DNA of 64,000 nucleotides, from assembly GCA_019095985.1 (NCBI GenBank), contig CM032660.1, positions 19,429,590-19,493,589 on the forward strand, written 5' to 3'. Positions 31,678 to 41,789 of this stretch are shown piece after piece; within the stretch, counting starts at the first letter, position 1; the number at the start of each line of letters is the position of its first letter. The translations under genes and the position numbers were made by a program. The notes under the pieces are model-generated. The model worked only from the letters and a program-made list of their open reading frames with translations, had not been told where the DNA came from and ran no database searches. This DNA comes from Streblospio benedicti (taxonomy: Eukaryota > Annelida > Polychaeta > Spionida > Spionidae).

Positions 31678-32827
31678 CTGGGGCCTGTTTCACTATCATT
31701 TTTACGTCAACGAGTACGAGTAACGATTACGGATACGATTACGTGTACGATCTAATTGTATTTACCGGTGTTTTCACGACCCCCCTTTTGATGTCCGTAA
31801 GAAGAGTAAACCCCGTAGGCGTTACGGCTACAATATACAGTACTTTTTTACCATATCAGACCCTGGATATCACACGAACATACCATTGTTGACTTCGAAG
31901 CCATTGTCGGTGTGCGGGAATCTCTTTCACACTGCACACATATTTGATGTTACTCGCCTGGGTTGAATATTGCTTTTTTAACAAAAACAAACAAACTTGT
32001 GATTACAAGATGTTTGAAACCGGGATTAGTTTTGGTTGGGTATTATATAGGTGGTGACTGTGGGTGAGAGAGGGGTGGGGGGTGGGTGGGTGTTGAGGGC
32101 TGTATGACTTGCCTATAATTCTATAAAGCAATGTCAAGACTAGACTTCGGTGCTCCTCTACGTCCTTTTCGAATTTCCCACGATCATGTGATTTGAGTAA
32201 TGCCTAGGACACATTAGGCTGCACGGCTAGTCTACCGGCCAAACTGTCCACAGCTCCTGTTGTGCCATGGGCATAAGATCGAGCGTCGGCCATGTACATG
32301 TTTTATGTACTCTATTGTATACGTGAGTCTGGAATGAAAAACAAACAAGCAGGACAGACGTGCACCGCACACAAGAGACGTTTTTATTATTTTCGATCAG
32401 TGTAGTTGATCACACGGGATGTACACACATAGGTTCCTACGAAGTGACCATGGATTATAATGTTGATGATTTGTGCCTGCACATGTAGTGAACACAAAGA
32501 CATAAGCAATTGATGCGATGTTTTCCGGATCGCCTCATATAATGGTCATGTAATCTTCCACCTTCCTTATAAACCCTCTTATCTTCGTTTCAACCACATT
32601 TTGTAACGAATTTATATACTTACGGCGCCTGTATTACGGTTCTCACAGCCATTTACGAGTGAGAAAAATCAACGAGGATCGTCAAGTTTTAACGATATCA
32701 GCCATCGTAGTTCGTTTCCATAAAACGTAGAAATGTTTAGTGAAACTAAAAAAATACGTTTTGGTACTGTAACGATATCGTTTCAGTATGTCCGTAAACG
32801 TAAACAGCTTAGTGAATCAGGCCCCAG
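31678..32827. mobile_element. 1.15-kb TIR element (CTGGGGCCTG ends), Harbinger-like
   Basis: The left end CTGGGGCCTGTTTCACTA and the reverse complement of the right end CTGGGGCCTGATTCACTAAG form short TIRs. Subterminal sequence on both sides is rich in AACGAT/ACGTAC repeats. GGGCCTG-type ends are common in PIF/Harbinger elements (established), but no transposase frame is present and no clear target duplication was found. Confidence 0.55.
32072..32090 (+). other. G-quadruplex motif
   Basis: GGGGTGGGGGGTGGGTGGG has four G-runs of three or more with single-base loops. It lies inside the CTGGGGCCTG TIR element. Confidence 0.7.
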
Positions 32828-33694
32828 CAATCCACAACCAGATAACGCGTCCTCGTTTATTAGGAGGGCGATATATAAATGTAGACGAATAGATTCAATA
32901 CAATTAGACCAAAATGAGGTGATGGTTGCATCACTCATATATATACAGATATATACATATATTGACAGATCCCCACAACCATAGCCCAATTCCCATGTTC
33001 CATTTATATTTTCTATCTTATTTTATATAATGTATTTTCAACATATTTTCATCTGGCTGTCTGGCCCCTTTTACAATTAGCATATACAAATAACCCATGC
33101 TACAATTGTATCAGGAAAATCAAATTACAAATGTATCAAAATCGCAATCGCCAAATTGCGGAAAGAGTAGGAAAGCATATTCGGTGACTTTTTTCTAAAC
33201 TGGTTTCTATAACGAGAAAATATGTTGCACATATGAATGCATGAACCAGGCGGCTGACTTCGACAGAAAGTAAAAATTCATTGGTGATAACGCGTCATTT
33301 TTAATTGGCCATAATTCATTTGTAAGACGTTCACATGGAAAGGCAGAATCATGTATAACAGCAGATATTATTCTAAACAATAAACTAGACCAGCCAGGTA
33401 CAATCATGAATTTTTAAACTGAATCATCATTGTCTATATGTAATAATTGCGAGAACTCTGAAATTACGTCATTTAAAGTTCTATGGTTCAGAGACGTGAT
33501 CATGCTTACTTACTTTACTGCTATCATCCCGTGGTTTAAAAAGCTAGAAAGGGAATTTCGAACTTAGTTCAGATTATGGGAATGTTCACTTGAAAGACAT
33601 CCAGACAATAAATCCTATTTGTTTAATTACTTCCATACAATTGGGAAAATAAAAATAAAAAAGGAAGTATTATAAATGATAGAACCAATATCTT

Positions 33695-33700
33695 TTTATT
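33695..33700 (-). terminator. Poly(A) signal of the sulfotransferase gene
   Basis: TTTATT on the plus strand (AATAAA on the minus strand), about 155 bases after the stop codon. Confidence 0.5.
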
Positions 33701-33853
33701 CACATTTTAATAAAATATTTTCAACCTTGCGGTCATCTTCAGAATATAATGTAAAATGAACCAGCTTAAATTACAAAACAGTACTGTTTTTTCAATATTA
33801 TATGAATATAATACAGAACATGAATCAAAACATAACAACACAAGGATTAAGGA

Positions 33854-34049
33854 TTAAGAGATTAGCAGAAAATAGTTATAAGTACTTGAAACTAAAACCT
33901 TTCTGCCCCACTCACTCCGGCCCTCACTTTGTGTCCAATCGTGCCCTCCATGATGCGGTTCGTCCACCTTGGGGAGGCTAAGCTCGCTCACGGCGTCACA
34001 GCGCGCCTTGATGGCCGGCGTGATCTCCTCCCCGGCGATCAGCTTCAGT
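33854..34049 (-). CDS. Sulfotransferase exon 6 (C-terminus)
   Basis: Acceptor TTCTGCACCCAG. It encodes LKLIAGEEITPAIKARCDAV then SELSLPKVDEPHHGGHDW, running to TAA at 33,854-33,856. The GEEIT...CDAVSE style fits the C-terminal helix of this sulfotransferase group. Confidence 0.75.
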
Positions 34050-36960
34050 CTGGGTGCAGAAACAGCAGCGTGCTTAGTTAATACGTAATCGTTTATGGCT
34101 AAAGTGGCCATTGACCACTAACTACTCTTACAGCATAGAAGAAAACTTAAATAAGCTTAAATTTGTTAAATCGTTGCTGACATCCATTGCGGTAAATCGT
34201 AGCTCAGTTTGGCCTTCATTCTAGGTTGCATGAGGAGCACGAGTTACTGCTTTAGGTACGGAAAGGTTAATACAGTCGACAGGCACACGCATAAGTTGTG
34301 TATGTGCATAAGTGCTGCTGATAGAAATCATGTCACTGGATGCTAGCATAGTCGGTTTTTCATTTTGAGTATGATACAGTGGATGCAGCCAGCACCGTTC
34401 ATCTATTCCCTGGATCACTGGGGAGGAGGTGAACCCGCATTATCCATGTTCTGATGTGATAGTTTATTCTGGTTCTGTTGGATAGTATACGTTAGAATCA
34501 TTATTAAAAATTCTATTTTACGTAGCATTGTAGGGATCCATGTTTACGTGTAACATCCACTCATCTTCATGTCACGTTTGACGGTTTATGTGATGCAAAC
34601 GCAGTGGTGGAAAGCTAGAAAGACAAAATTTCTAAAGTACTGGTTATGACTTGATAGTTACAATTTTACGCCGGTTCTGTTGAATCATACATATATATTT
34701 TCCGTTGAAACTATCAAATCAGAGCAATCAGATCAGGGACACTCCTCCCCAGTGTGTAGGCTGATCCAGGGGGTGGGGGGCAGGGGCGCAGGGGGCTTTC
34801 CCGCCAAATTACTTCATATGGATAGGGTTTTTTACGTTCGCAATCGATTGCACGTCCAAAACCCATGAAATCCCTGAAGTGCGCCCCTCCGTTTCTAAAA
34901 ACCTGGATCTTCCATTGCAGGCCTTATCTCCCAATAGGTTGTTGGCCTTTAGCTGACTCACTTATCTCTGCTGAGAGGGCTGTTCTGCTGGGAGTCTTTG
35001 CTCATGCCATTCTTGGCGGCTTCATGTGCCAGCTCGGTGGGGACGCGGCAGTGCTTGAACATCTCGGTGACGGCATTGTCGGGGTCATCCACCAGGTCCT
35101 CATACCTACAATTAGTTGTATAGTAAAACCTCCAATCAAGACCACCTCCATATAGAGACCACCTCTATAATAAACGCCTACATAAACCACTTTTCAAGGT
35201 CTCAAACCTTCATATAGCTACCAAAATAAACCTCTGTATAGAGGTGCTACTATACTATTGCATACCTGATTCCGACAATATTAACACCTTTCTGGTGGAA
35301 CTCTCTGTACAGTTGGAGAGCCACGCCCCAAACTAATGTGCTGAAATGGAGCCGAGACGCAACCTACAATAGACATATTAATAGGTGATTATACGAGTAG
35401 GGGTGAGAGATCATACAATCTGTCACTGAGTGTGGAGTTTGACAGATGTAGTAAGAGAGTGAGCCCAGCGAATGAGTTCTATCCACACGAGCTGGACGTT
35501 ATGTAATGTAAATCTTAACTTGACTTGGTTTCAATAGTTTTAATTAAAATTACACAAATGTATTCCCAGGTCGAAAAGTATTTAAAACCAAACCCGTTAC
35601 CATAAAAAATCCTACAATAGCACGGCTAATACCTTGATGCCATAGTGATCTGATGGAAAGCCCATTTGCTCAACAACTTTCTTGGTCATATTGGGAGACA
35701 CTTTGCCGATGAAGAATAACAAATCCAACAACGGCATTTGATGACCTGCCTTGTCGAGGGACTGTGTAAAAAAAACATTATGGTAATATAAGTCTGTTCT
35801 CAGCTCATTCAAAAGTGTGTATATGATTTAGTATTCACTAAGTACATAACTAGTTTTATCACTCTGGTTATCGACTTGTTCCTGTAGCTATGACATTCCA
35901 GCTTGTCATCATTATTCTTGTATATACTTTTTGTTTTCTTGACCACATGAAGAATCAAGATTTCTAACGTAGTCATCTTCACAAGGGTTGTCTATATAGC
36001 CTGTCTTATCATCATTTGTTATCAGTATTGCATGTATCACCTTTATTGTAGGGAGTCCATCTCTGTACATGAAAATCTGGTGCGCATTTGGAAAAGCGCG
36101 ACTGAAGTACTCTATAAACATCACAGTGGGTGTAGACGTCTTGAGCACCCAAATCGAGCAGTCCGGTGACGGGCGATTGGCTTGCATAGCACCTACGAAG
36201 GAATCAACAATTAATAACTCCAATGATGTACACAATTGCAAAGACAATATGTTAGTTTGTTGTCTCCAGAATATACACTTTGAACGTTGTATTGAATGTC
36301 CTCATGTTTAAATATCACAAACAAGCAATACCTTGACAATGTTCTTGACAGCTCTGTCATACTCGTCACTTGGGAGTCCCTGTAGTATATTCACAGCATT
36401 CAGTGCATCTGGCTCTGAGAAAGAAACTCCTTGCTTTGTCTCCTCGAAGATTTGGCAGATCAGTGTGGAACCACAACGCGCAGTGTTGGACACAAACACC
36501 AATTCGCCAGGGGGTCTCTGATGCTGTCACCCAGCTTTTGGAACACGTGCAGCGGCATGATGAAAATCTTGGTAGCATGTTGGAACTGTGCGATTCTCAC
36601 AAATGATGCCACGTCGGAGTTTGCGGGATCAATATCCGGCGGACATTGAACAAAAATGGCCTCAGTCTTGGTTATGTAGTACAGTGTGATGCTGTCATCG
36701 AGCACAACTTCCGGATCTTTCCAAGAGTCATGGACCAAGAGGAAGTTGTCCGCTCCTGCCGGTTGCAGGACAAGATCGAATTTGAACCTGGTGATCACCT
36801 TAAGGCACTGAACGGTGCCTTTGTAAGAATCAAGACGCCGGTTCTTGCTGAACCTGCAGTAGAAACCTCGAAAGAGCCAGCTGATGGCACGGAAGCCATT
36901 GAAGATGCCACGCAAAATGTTCCACAAGAGCTGTTGGAATATTGGGCCAGCCCATGCCAT
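33854..36960 (-). CDS. Sulfotransferase-family enzyme, 6 exons
   Basis: Exons (minus strand, 5' to 3'): 36,332-36,960; 36,041-36,217; 35,633-35,761; 35,266-35,363; 34,962-35,105; 33,854-34,049. Junctions are GT-AG with compatible phases, giving about 457 residues. The PAPS 5'-phosphosulfate loop is FVSNTARCGSTLICQIFEE. The 3'-phosphate region is FIEYFSRAFPNAHQIFMYRDG. The later YEDLVDDPDNAVTEMFKHC is the typical downstream motif. Sulfotransferases move sulfate from PAPS to a hydroxyl or amino acceptor. The acceptor cannot be predicted. The N-terminus (MAWAGPIFQQLLWNILRGIF) is hydrophobic and may be a Golgi signal anchor. One single-base frame change lies in exon 1 in a run of five C (plus-strand G, about 36,513-36,517), just before the PAPS loop. 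It is a homopolymer error or a disabling indel. Confidence 0.82.
34755..34915. repeat. Dispersed repeat in sulfotransferase intron 5
   Basis: CAGGGGGTGGGGGGCAGGGG at the left, GTGCGCCCCTCCGTTTCTAA then AAACCTGGATCTTCC at the right. Homologous to 21,835-21,998 and 27,785-27,965. Confidence 0.5.
34962..35105 (-). CDS. Sulfotransferase exon 5
   Basis: Acceptor AATTGTAG, donor AGATAA|GTGAGT. It encodes YEDLVDDPDNAVTEMFKHCR then VPTELAHEAAKNGMSKDSQQ. GC-richer than its surroundings. Confidence 0.78.
35107..35262. repeat. pogo-like rung element filling sulfotransferase intron 4
   Basis: TATAGTAAAACCTCCAATCA, AGACCACCTCCATATAGAGACC, AAACCTCTGTATAGAGGTGC. It occupies nearly the whole 160-bp intron, so the intron may have expanded by insertion. 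Confidence 0.6.
35266..35363 (-). CDS. Sulfotransferase exon 4
   Basis: Acceptor ATTGTAG, donor ATCAG|GTATGC. It encodes VASRLHFSTLVWGVALQLYR and EFHQKGVNIVGIR, the W-x-x-x-L-x-x-Y segment preceding the YEDL motif. Ends with a split Arg codon. Confidence 0.75.
35633..35761 (-). CDS. Sulfotransferase exon 3
   Basis: Acceptor TTTACACAG, donor ATCAAG|GTATTA, exactly 43 codons. It encodes SLDKAGHQMPLLDLLFFIGK and the segment to DHYGIK. Confidence 0.75.
36041..36217 (-). CDS. Sulfotransferase exon 2 (3'-phosphate-binding region)
   Basis: Acceptor TCATTGGAG is chosen because it gives phase 0 and 59 whole codons; the weaker TTCGTAG at 36,193 would not fit. It encodes SIWVLKTSTPTVMFIEYFSR then AFPNAHQIFMYRDGLPTIK. 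Donor AAAG|GTGATA. Confidence 0.75.
36332..36960 (-). CDS. Sulfotransferase exon 1 (start, N-terminal region, PAPS loop)
   Basis: The ATG is at 36,958-36,960 (GGC ATG GCA TGG); the open frame further upstream has no better start. It runs through DLVLQPAGADNFLLVHDSW and FQKLGDSIRDP, then the frame changes by one base. It resumes as GELVFVSNTARCGSTLICQI and FSEPDALNAVNILQGLPSDE. Donor AAG|GTATTG. Confidence 0.78.
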
Positions 36961-37492
36961 GCCGACTTCTGGAATAAGCAAATATTGTGCTAGTTTGTAA
37001 CAAGATGTATAATTACTCAGCCAACCTATTTTAGTATGATTAAATATTTATCATACTCAATGATAAGATTTAAATTATTAAAGCATGTATTATCTCAATA
37101 TTCACATTATGACATTCTAATTTTATATTGCGCACTATATCTTTTAATTAAACAAAGCAAAAAATGCTTGCGTAAACATACTTACCATGCAAAATTAATA
37201 TCAGTTAAAAAGGCTTTTATGCAACTACTGCCGAGGCGTTACCGCATTGACTCTGCATGAAAGTTATCTATACATTATCTCAAGATATAGCTGGAAGCTC
37301 GATTGCATGGGTTAGCAATTGAATTTTACACGCACATATATCTCTTGAACAAATTGGGACAAAAAACCGTATTTGCTGTAAAAGGATTATTGCCAGTTGT
37401 AAGGCCTTTTATCACGTTTATGCATTTACGGTAAAGATTTTTTACGACATTACCACTTTACATTCACACTATCTAAGATATATAGATAGCTG
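36961..37492. other. Sulfotransferase 5' flank
   Basis: AT-rich, with no repeat or gene recognised. A promoter is expected here but no TATA or initiator can be assigned with confidence. Confidence 0.4.
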
Positions 37493-38564
37493 GGCGAGAT
37501 ATGGTTTTTTCGTTACCCCCCCACCTCTTAACGAAACTATATTTTTTTGAAGCCTAAGGATGTCCTCAACATGAAATGGAACGTTAACAGTGAAAATTTT
37601 GGGATGCAATACCTGTTTCGGCCATATTTATACAGGTACTCACAATTCACGAGAATCGCGACTTGGTTTGATGAACAATTTTAGTCATCATTTTCAGACT
37701 GATTGGAGCCTACATTTATTAGCACACATAAACATGTTGGGTATCAATGGAAAGAGCATTTTATCCTGCTTTATATGACATATAATATGTACATGTAGCT
37801 TCCATATGTCAGATTTTATGACATCTTCTGTGTTTTTAGTTACAAATGAACCCCTGCGTCAAACACACACGAACCACTAAATCTCTATTTTTTACTCACA
37901 CACTAAAAAAGTAGCCATCATATTATTGCATCTATAATTTTATGAAGCCTTACTATGCCCCTAATATGAAATGGAACTTTAAAATGGAAAATGTTCATAT
38001 ACATTACCTATTTGGGCCCTTTTGCAGAGGTACCCCCTAGTCATGTATCACGAGAATCGCGACTTGGTTCATTTACAACTGTAATCATCATTTGATACTT
38101 ATTGTAGTTCACATTTATTGACGCACCTATTCATGTTTGGTATCAATGGAAAGAGTATTTTACCCTGATTCAGATGACATATAATATTTGCATGTTCAAC
38201 CTTCTATCACACACGCACATGTATGATAGAGACAGAAGGTTGAAAATGTAATTGGAAGTACTGGGAACCACACATATATCTACATTAGGCTTTAGTGTAA
38301 AATATTTTGTGCTGTTTTAAATTTCATGACGTGTCTAGAACAAATCAAAACAATATTATAAAACCCAGGACACAAATGGACTGATCAATATTTCAGTAAA
38401 CAAACTACATAACAGCAATTGTGAAAGTAAGAGTCCTTATAAAATCATTCAAAATATGCTTAATCATCATCGCTACTAGAATCATAATAGATATTCTCTG
38501 GCATGGCAACATTCACCTCATCTGTGTCACTGTCACTATCATTGTCATCTATGCTTCCAAGTCC
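37493..38564 (+). repeat. Left arm of the inverted-repeat element
   Basis: Subrepeats about 37,555-37,800 and 37,955-38,195 share CGAGAATCGCGACTTGG (37,650-37,666 and 38,051-38,067) and 'GGTATCAATGGAAAGAG'. A small hairpin TTCAACCTTCT...AGAAGGTTGAA lies at 38,195-38,244. Confidence 0.85.
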
Positions 38565-38741
38565 ATCAGCTATATCAACAAGTTGTTGGGGTAAAACGTC
38601 ACCTTCAAACCAAATTGGCTCTATCTTTTCATCAGCAACACTCCACCCATGCTGATCAGCATTTGGAATATGATGATTTGGAATATGGGCCTGCTTCCAA
38701 ATGTACACTTGATAATTGACCCTCTCAATGTGATGTTTCAA
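38460..38741 (-). CDS. C-terminal tail of an unidentified element protein
   Basis: Minus-strand frame ending at 38,460 reads HHIERVNYQVYIWKQAHIPN, then WSVADEKIEPIWFEGDVLPQ, then an acidic end (DDNDSDSDTDE...SSSDDD). The last 34 or so codons lie inside the left arm, so the right arm carries the same acidic end on the plus strand (40,724-40,822). The RVNYQxxIWK...WFEGD style reminds me of tails on long multicopy uncharacterised proteins of aquatic invertebrates. That is recollection, not a search result. No start codon belongs to it here. Function unknown. Confidence 0.4.
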   Translation of the reverse strand: MKHHIERVNYQVYIWKQAHIPNHHIPNADQHGWSVADEKIEPIWFEGDVLPQQLVDIADGLGSIDDNDSDSDTDEVNVAMPENIYYDSSSDDD

Positions 38742-38755
38742 ACTTCTTCAGCATA

Positions 38756-39187
38756 GTGGAAGTGAGCCTATATCAACATTTTTTGATGGAACGACCCCAC
38801 TTGGAGCGGAAACCGGACAACTGCTTACAGCTGGACAGCATCGCAGTATGTGGCCCATCTTTGCGCCACGCCCATGAACACTGTGGGGAGGAACTGGAAG
38901 GCATCCTCGAACATTGGATTCACTTCCACATGCTTCAGGGTCGCTGCTTTTCAGCTCCCAGCTGGAGCCCCACGCCCATCCAGTCGTTGCCATTAAGATG
39001 CCACAACGCGATGTTCCCATCGATTAATGCGGCGGTAACCCACAAGCTCACCTACCACAAAGAAGACGTGCAGGCTCACGCTGATGACTGCAGAAAGAAA
39101 CAAGAAACCTCGCTGAAGACCAAGTCCAAGCAATGCGACACCCATCAGGACCTCATAGACCCGAAGTCGCTGCCATCGGTTGCATAG
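38756..39187 (+). CDS. ORF in GC-rich core, unknown
   Basis: A 143-codon open frame in the core of the inverted-repeat element. It is His/Cys-containing with a Lys-rich end (KKQETSLKTKSKQC). No recognised domain and no confirmed start. Codon composition is GC-rich, unlike neighbouring host genes. Confidence 0.25.
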   Translation: MEVSLYQHFLMERPHLERKPDNCLQLDSIAVCGPSLRHAHEHCGEELEGILEHWIHFHMLQGRCFSAPSWSPTPIQSLPLRCHNAMFPSINAAVTHKLTYHKEDVQAHADDCRKKQETSLKTKSKQCDTHQDLIDPKSLPSVA

Positions 39188-39418
39188 CTGATTGTATTCG
39201 AGTTTATGGGGCACTATGAGGCCAGATTCCACCTGCCGCGAGTGATAGGGCGCTGCAAGTGGTATTCAGATGCCAATGCTGGTCACGTGATCGTCGGATT
39301 CCATCTCCGCAAATTCAACTGACAGAAGCAAGGATGGGACAAGGCTCACCTGGGATGGCTGCAGCGAGAAAAGCCGAGAAAAGCAGGCAGCAGCCAAGAA
39401 CTCAAAGAAGAGCTGCAT

Positions 39419-40075
39419 GTGCTCAAAGATACCAACGAACACCTGGCCCACGAGAAGAAGGACCGAGAAATCCAGTGGGAGAATGCTCGTGTGTCACTCG
39501 TGGGACAGCGCAACGACAACCAGAAAGCCGCCAAGGAGTCCAAGGAAAACGGGAGGGCCACGCTGAGGGTTCAAGTCGAGAAGATGACAAGTGATCTCGA
39601 GGCCGCGATGACAAAGGTCGCTCACATGCAGCAACAATACCGTAGGGATGCTCGGGAACTCGCAACGCTACAAGCGGGCACCGCCTACAAGATTCCACAA
39701 GGGCGAATAAAGTTAAAGTACCAGCCAAGCCGAGAGGAGCTCATCTGGGCTTCCCAGGGGTCCTTGGCCAACAGAGGTTCCAGCGGCAACCAACAAGTAT
39801 CCGCCGCGTGGGATGTAGTGCAGAACGCCATGAAAGAGCAGCATAACGACGTCGCACAGGCTTGTACAATGCTCGAGGAACATGCCGCTGCAACACCAGA
39901 TTTTAACGTTTTTCCGACTATGTACGCATGCGTGCAGCAAGTAGCCGCTGACATGGAAAATGTCATGCTCCAGTGGATTGGCCCCCAAGTGCCCGGAGTG
40001 TTGGCATCTGAGTGGACACTCGCTGAGGATGTGGTTGGCGTTCCCCCCAAGATCGTCTGCAAGGTTTGGCGTTGA
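39419..40075 (+). CDS. Coiled-coil ORF in GC-rich core, unknown
   Basis: A 218-codon frame. The first 85 residues are strongly charged with heptad-like leucines and few helix breakers (EHLAHEKKDREIQWENARVS, MTSDLEAAMTKVAHMQQQYR), as in a coiled coil. A second part contains NAMKEQHNDVAQACTMLEEH and PTMYACVQQVAADMENVMLQ, also helical. No homology recognised. It could be part of a cargo protein, a structural protein of a virus-like element, or captured host coding DNA; I cannot tell. Confidence 0.35.
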   Translation: MLKDTNEHLAHEKKDREIQWENARVSLVGQRNDNQKAAKESKENGRATLRVQVEKMTSDLEAAMTKVAHMQQQYRRDARELATLQAGTAYKIPQGRIKLKYQPSREELIWASQGSLANRGSSGNQQVSAAWDVVQNAMKEQHNDVAQACTMLEEHAAATPDFNVFPTMYACVQQVAADMENVMLQWIGPQVPGVLASEWTLAEDVVGVPPKIVCKVWR

Positions 40076-40717
40076 GGAGCTGGAAATTCAACACGCCAAA
40101 GAAACCGCCCAGATTTGCGTGACATTGGAGGCCACTGGTAAGGAAGCCGAGGCTACACAGAAGCTTGCCAACAGATGCACCTGTGACATGGAGCGCACCT
40201 TCTGTCAGAGCTACATGATTGCAGACGGCCTGTGTGACTTGGCCGTGAGCATGACTTACCTCGTCCTCATATGAAAGAGGGAGACCTGCAATGAAGCAGG
40301 TCAACCCCACAAGAGATCTGCGGGGCCCGGGAATTAGAGTCCCACGCTGACGTCATGCTGGATACTCTTCATGACGTGGGGGACACTGCTGCTCACGCCA
40401 TCAGGATGGAGTGTGATGACCAGACGCGGCTTCTACCTCTGGAACGAAAGTTGCCGCGAAGAAGCCATCCGCCAGAACCAAGACCCCCAGCATGAGCCAA
40501 TCATTGCAGATTCACCGATGCACGACTGGGCTGCCTCAATGGAAACCGAAGACGTTGAGCAGCTCCTGGCCTCACCAACCCCTGTGAACCGCACAGAAGG
40601 ATGTGGTGCAAGGCCCAAAGAAACCGCCCAGAGCCGGATCCCATCACCTGTGGATAGATCTTCATCACAGTGTGACCATAGCGGCCGGTCACGGGACCGT
40701 GACGGACATCGAAAGAA

Positions 40718-41789
40718 GGACTTGGAAGCATAGATGACAATGATAGTGATAGTGACACAGATGAGGTGAATGTTGCCATGCCAGAGAATATCTATTATGA
40801 TACTAGTAGCGATGATGATTAAGCATATTTTGAATGATTTTATAAGGACTCTTACTTTCACAATTGCTGTTAGGTAGTTTGTTTACTGAAATATTGATCA
40901 GTCCATTTGTGTCCTGGGTTTTATAATATTGTTCTGATTTGTTCTAGACACGTCATGAAATTTAAAACAGCACAAAATATTTTACACTAAAGCTTAATGT
41001 AGATATATGTGTGGTTCCCAGTACTTCCAATTACATTTTCAACCTTCTGTCTCTATCATACATGTGCGTGTGTGATAGAAGGTTGAACATGCAAATATTA
41101 TATGTCATCTGAATCAGGGTAAAATACTCTTTCAATTGATACCAAACATGAATAGGTGCGTCAATAAATGTGAATTACAATGAGTATCAAATGATGATTA
41201 CAGTTGTAAATGAACCAAGTCGCGATTCTCGTGATACATGACTAGGGGGTACCTCTGCAAAAGGGCCCAAATAGGTAATGTATATTAACATTTTCCATTT
41301 TAAAGTTCCATTTCATATTAGGGGCATAGTAAGGCTTCATAAAATTATAGATGCAATAATATGATGGCTACTTTTTTAGTGTGTGAGTAAAAAATAGAGA
41401 TTTAGTGGTTCGTGTGTGTTTGACGCAGGGGTTCATTTGTAACTAAAAACATAGAAACTGTCATAAAATCTGACATATGGAAGCTACATGTACATATTAT
41501 ATGTCATATAAAGCAGGATAAAATGCTCTTTCCATTGATACCAACATGTTTATGTGTGCTAATAAATGTAGGCTCAATCAGTCTGAAAATGATGACTAAA
41601 ATTGTTCATCAAACCAAGTCGCGATTCTCGTGAATTGTGAGTACCTGTATGAATATGGCCAAAACAGGTATTGCATCCCAAAATTTTCACTGTTAACATT
41701 CCATTTCATGTTGAGGACATCCTTAGGCTTCAAAAAAAAAATATAGTTTCGTTAAGAGGTGGGGGGTAACGAAAAAACCATATCTCGCC
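40718..41789 (-). repeat. Right arm of the inverted-repeat element
   Basis: Reverse complement of the left arm, with the same hairpin and conserved 17-mers at 41,215-41,231 and 41,614-41,630. Confidence 0.85.

Larger units (their letters stand above)
31128..33690. other. Intergenic DNA right of the ankyrin remnant
   Basis: Dominated by the TIR element at 31,678-32,827. The rest is AT-rich with an (AT)ATACAGATATATACATAT stretch near 32,935-32,965 and no supportable gene. Confidence 0.5.
37493..41789. mobile_element. 4.3-kb inverted-repeat element with 1,072-bp arms and GC-rich core
   Basis: Left arm 37,493-38,564 and right arm 40,718-41,789 are reverse complements of the same length. Over 235 compared bases I count four differences, about 98% identity. 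The core, 38,565-40,717, is markedly GC-richer than arms or flanks. Outer ends read GGCGAGATATGGTTTTTTCG. No target duplication is obvious. Each arm holds two diverged roughly 400-bp subrepeats. The arms' inner 100 bases encode an acidic C-terminal tail on both strands. No transposase, integrase, polymerase or capsid frame is recognisable. It may be a foldback-type transposon, a rearranged large-TIR element or an insertion-derived inverted duplication. High arm identity suggests recent origin or gene conversion. Confidence 0.75.

Noticed and set aside
37493-41789. Polinton/Maverick origin of the inverted-repeat element
   Set aside because: Arm length would fit, but it is far too short and shows no polymerase, integrase, ATPase or capsid similarity; family left open.
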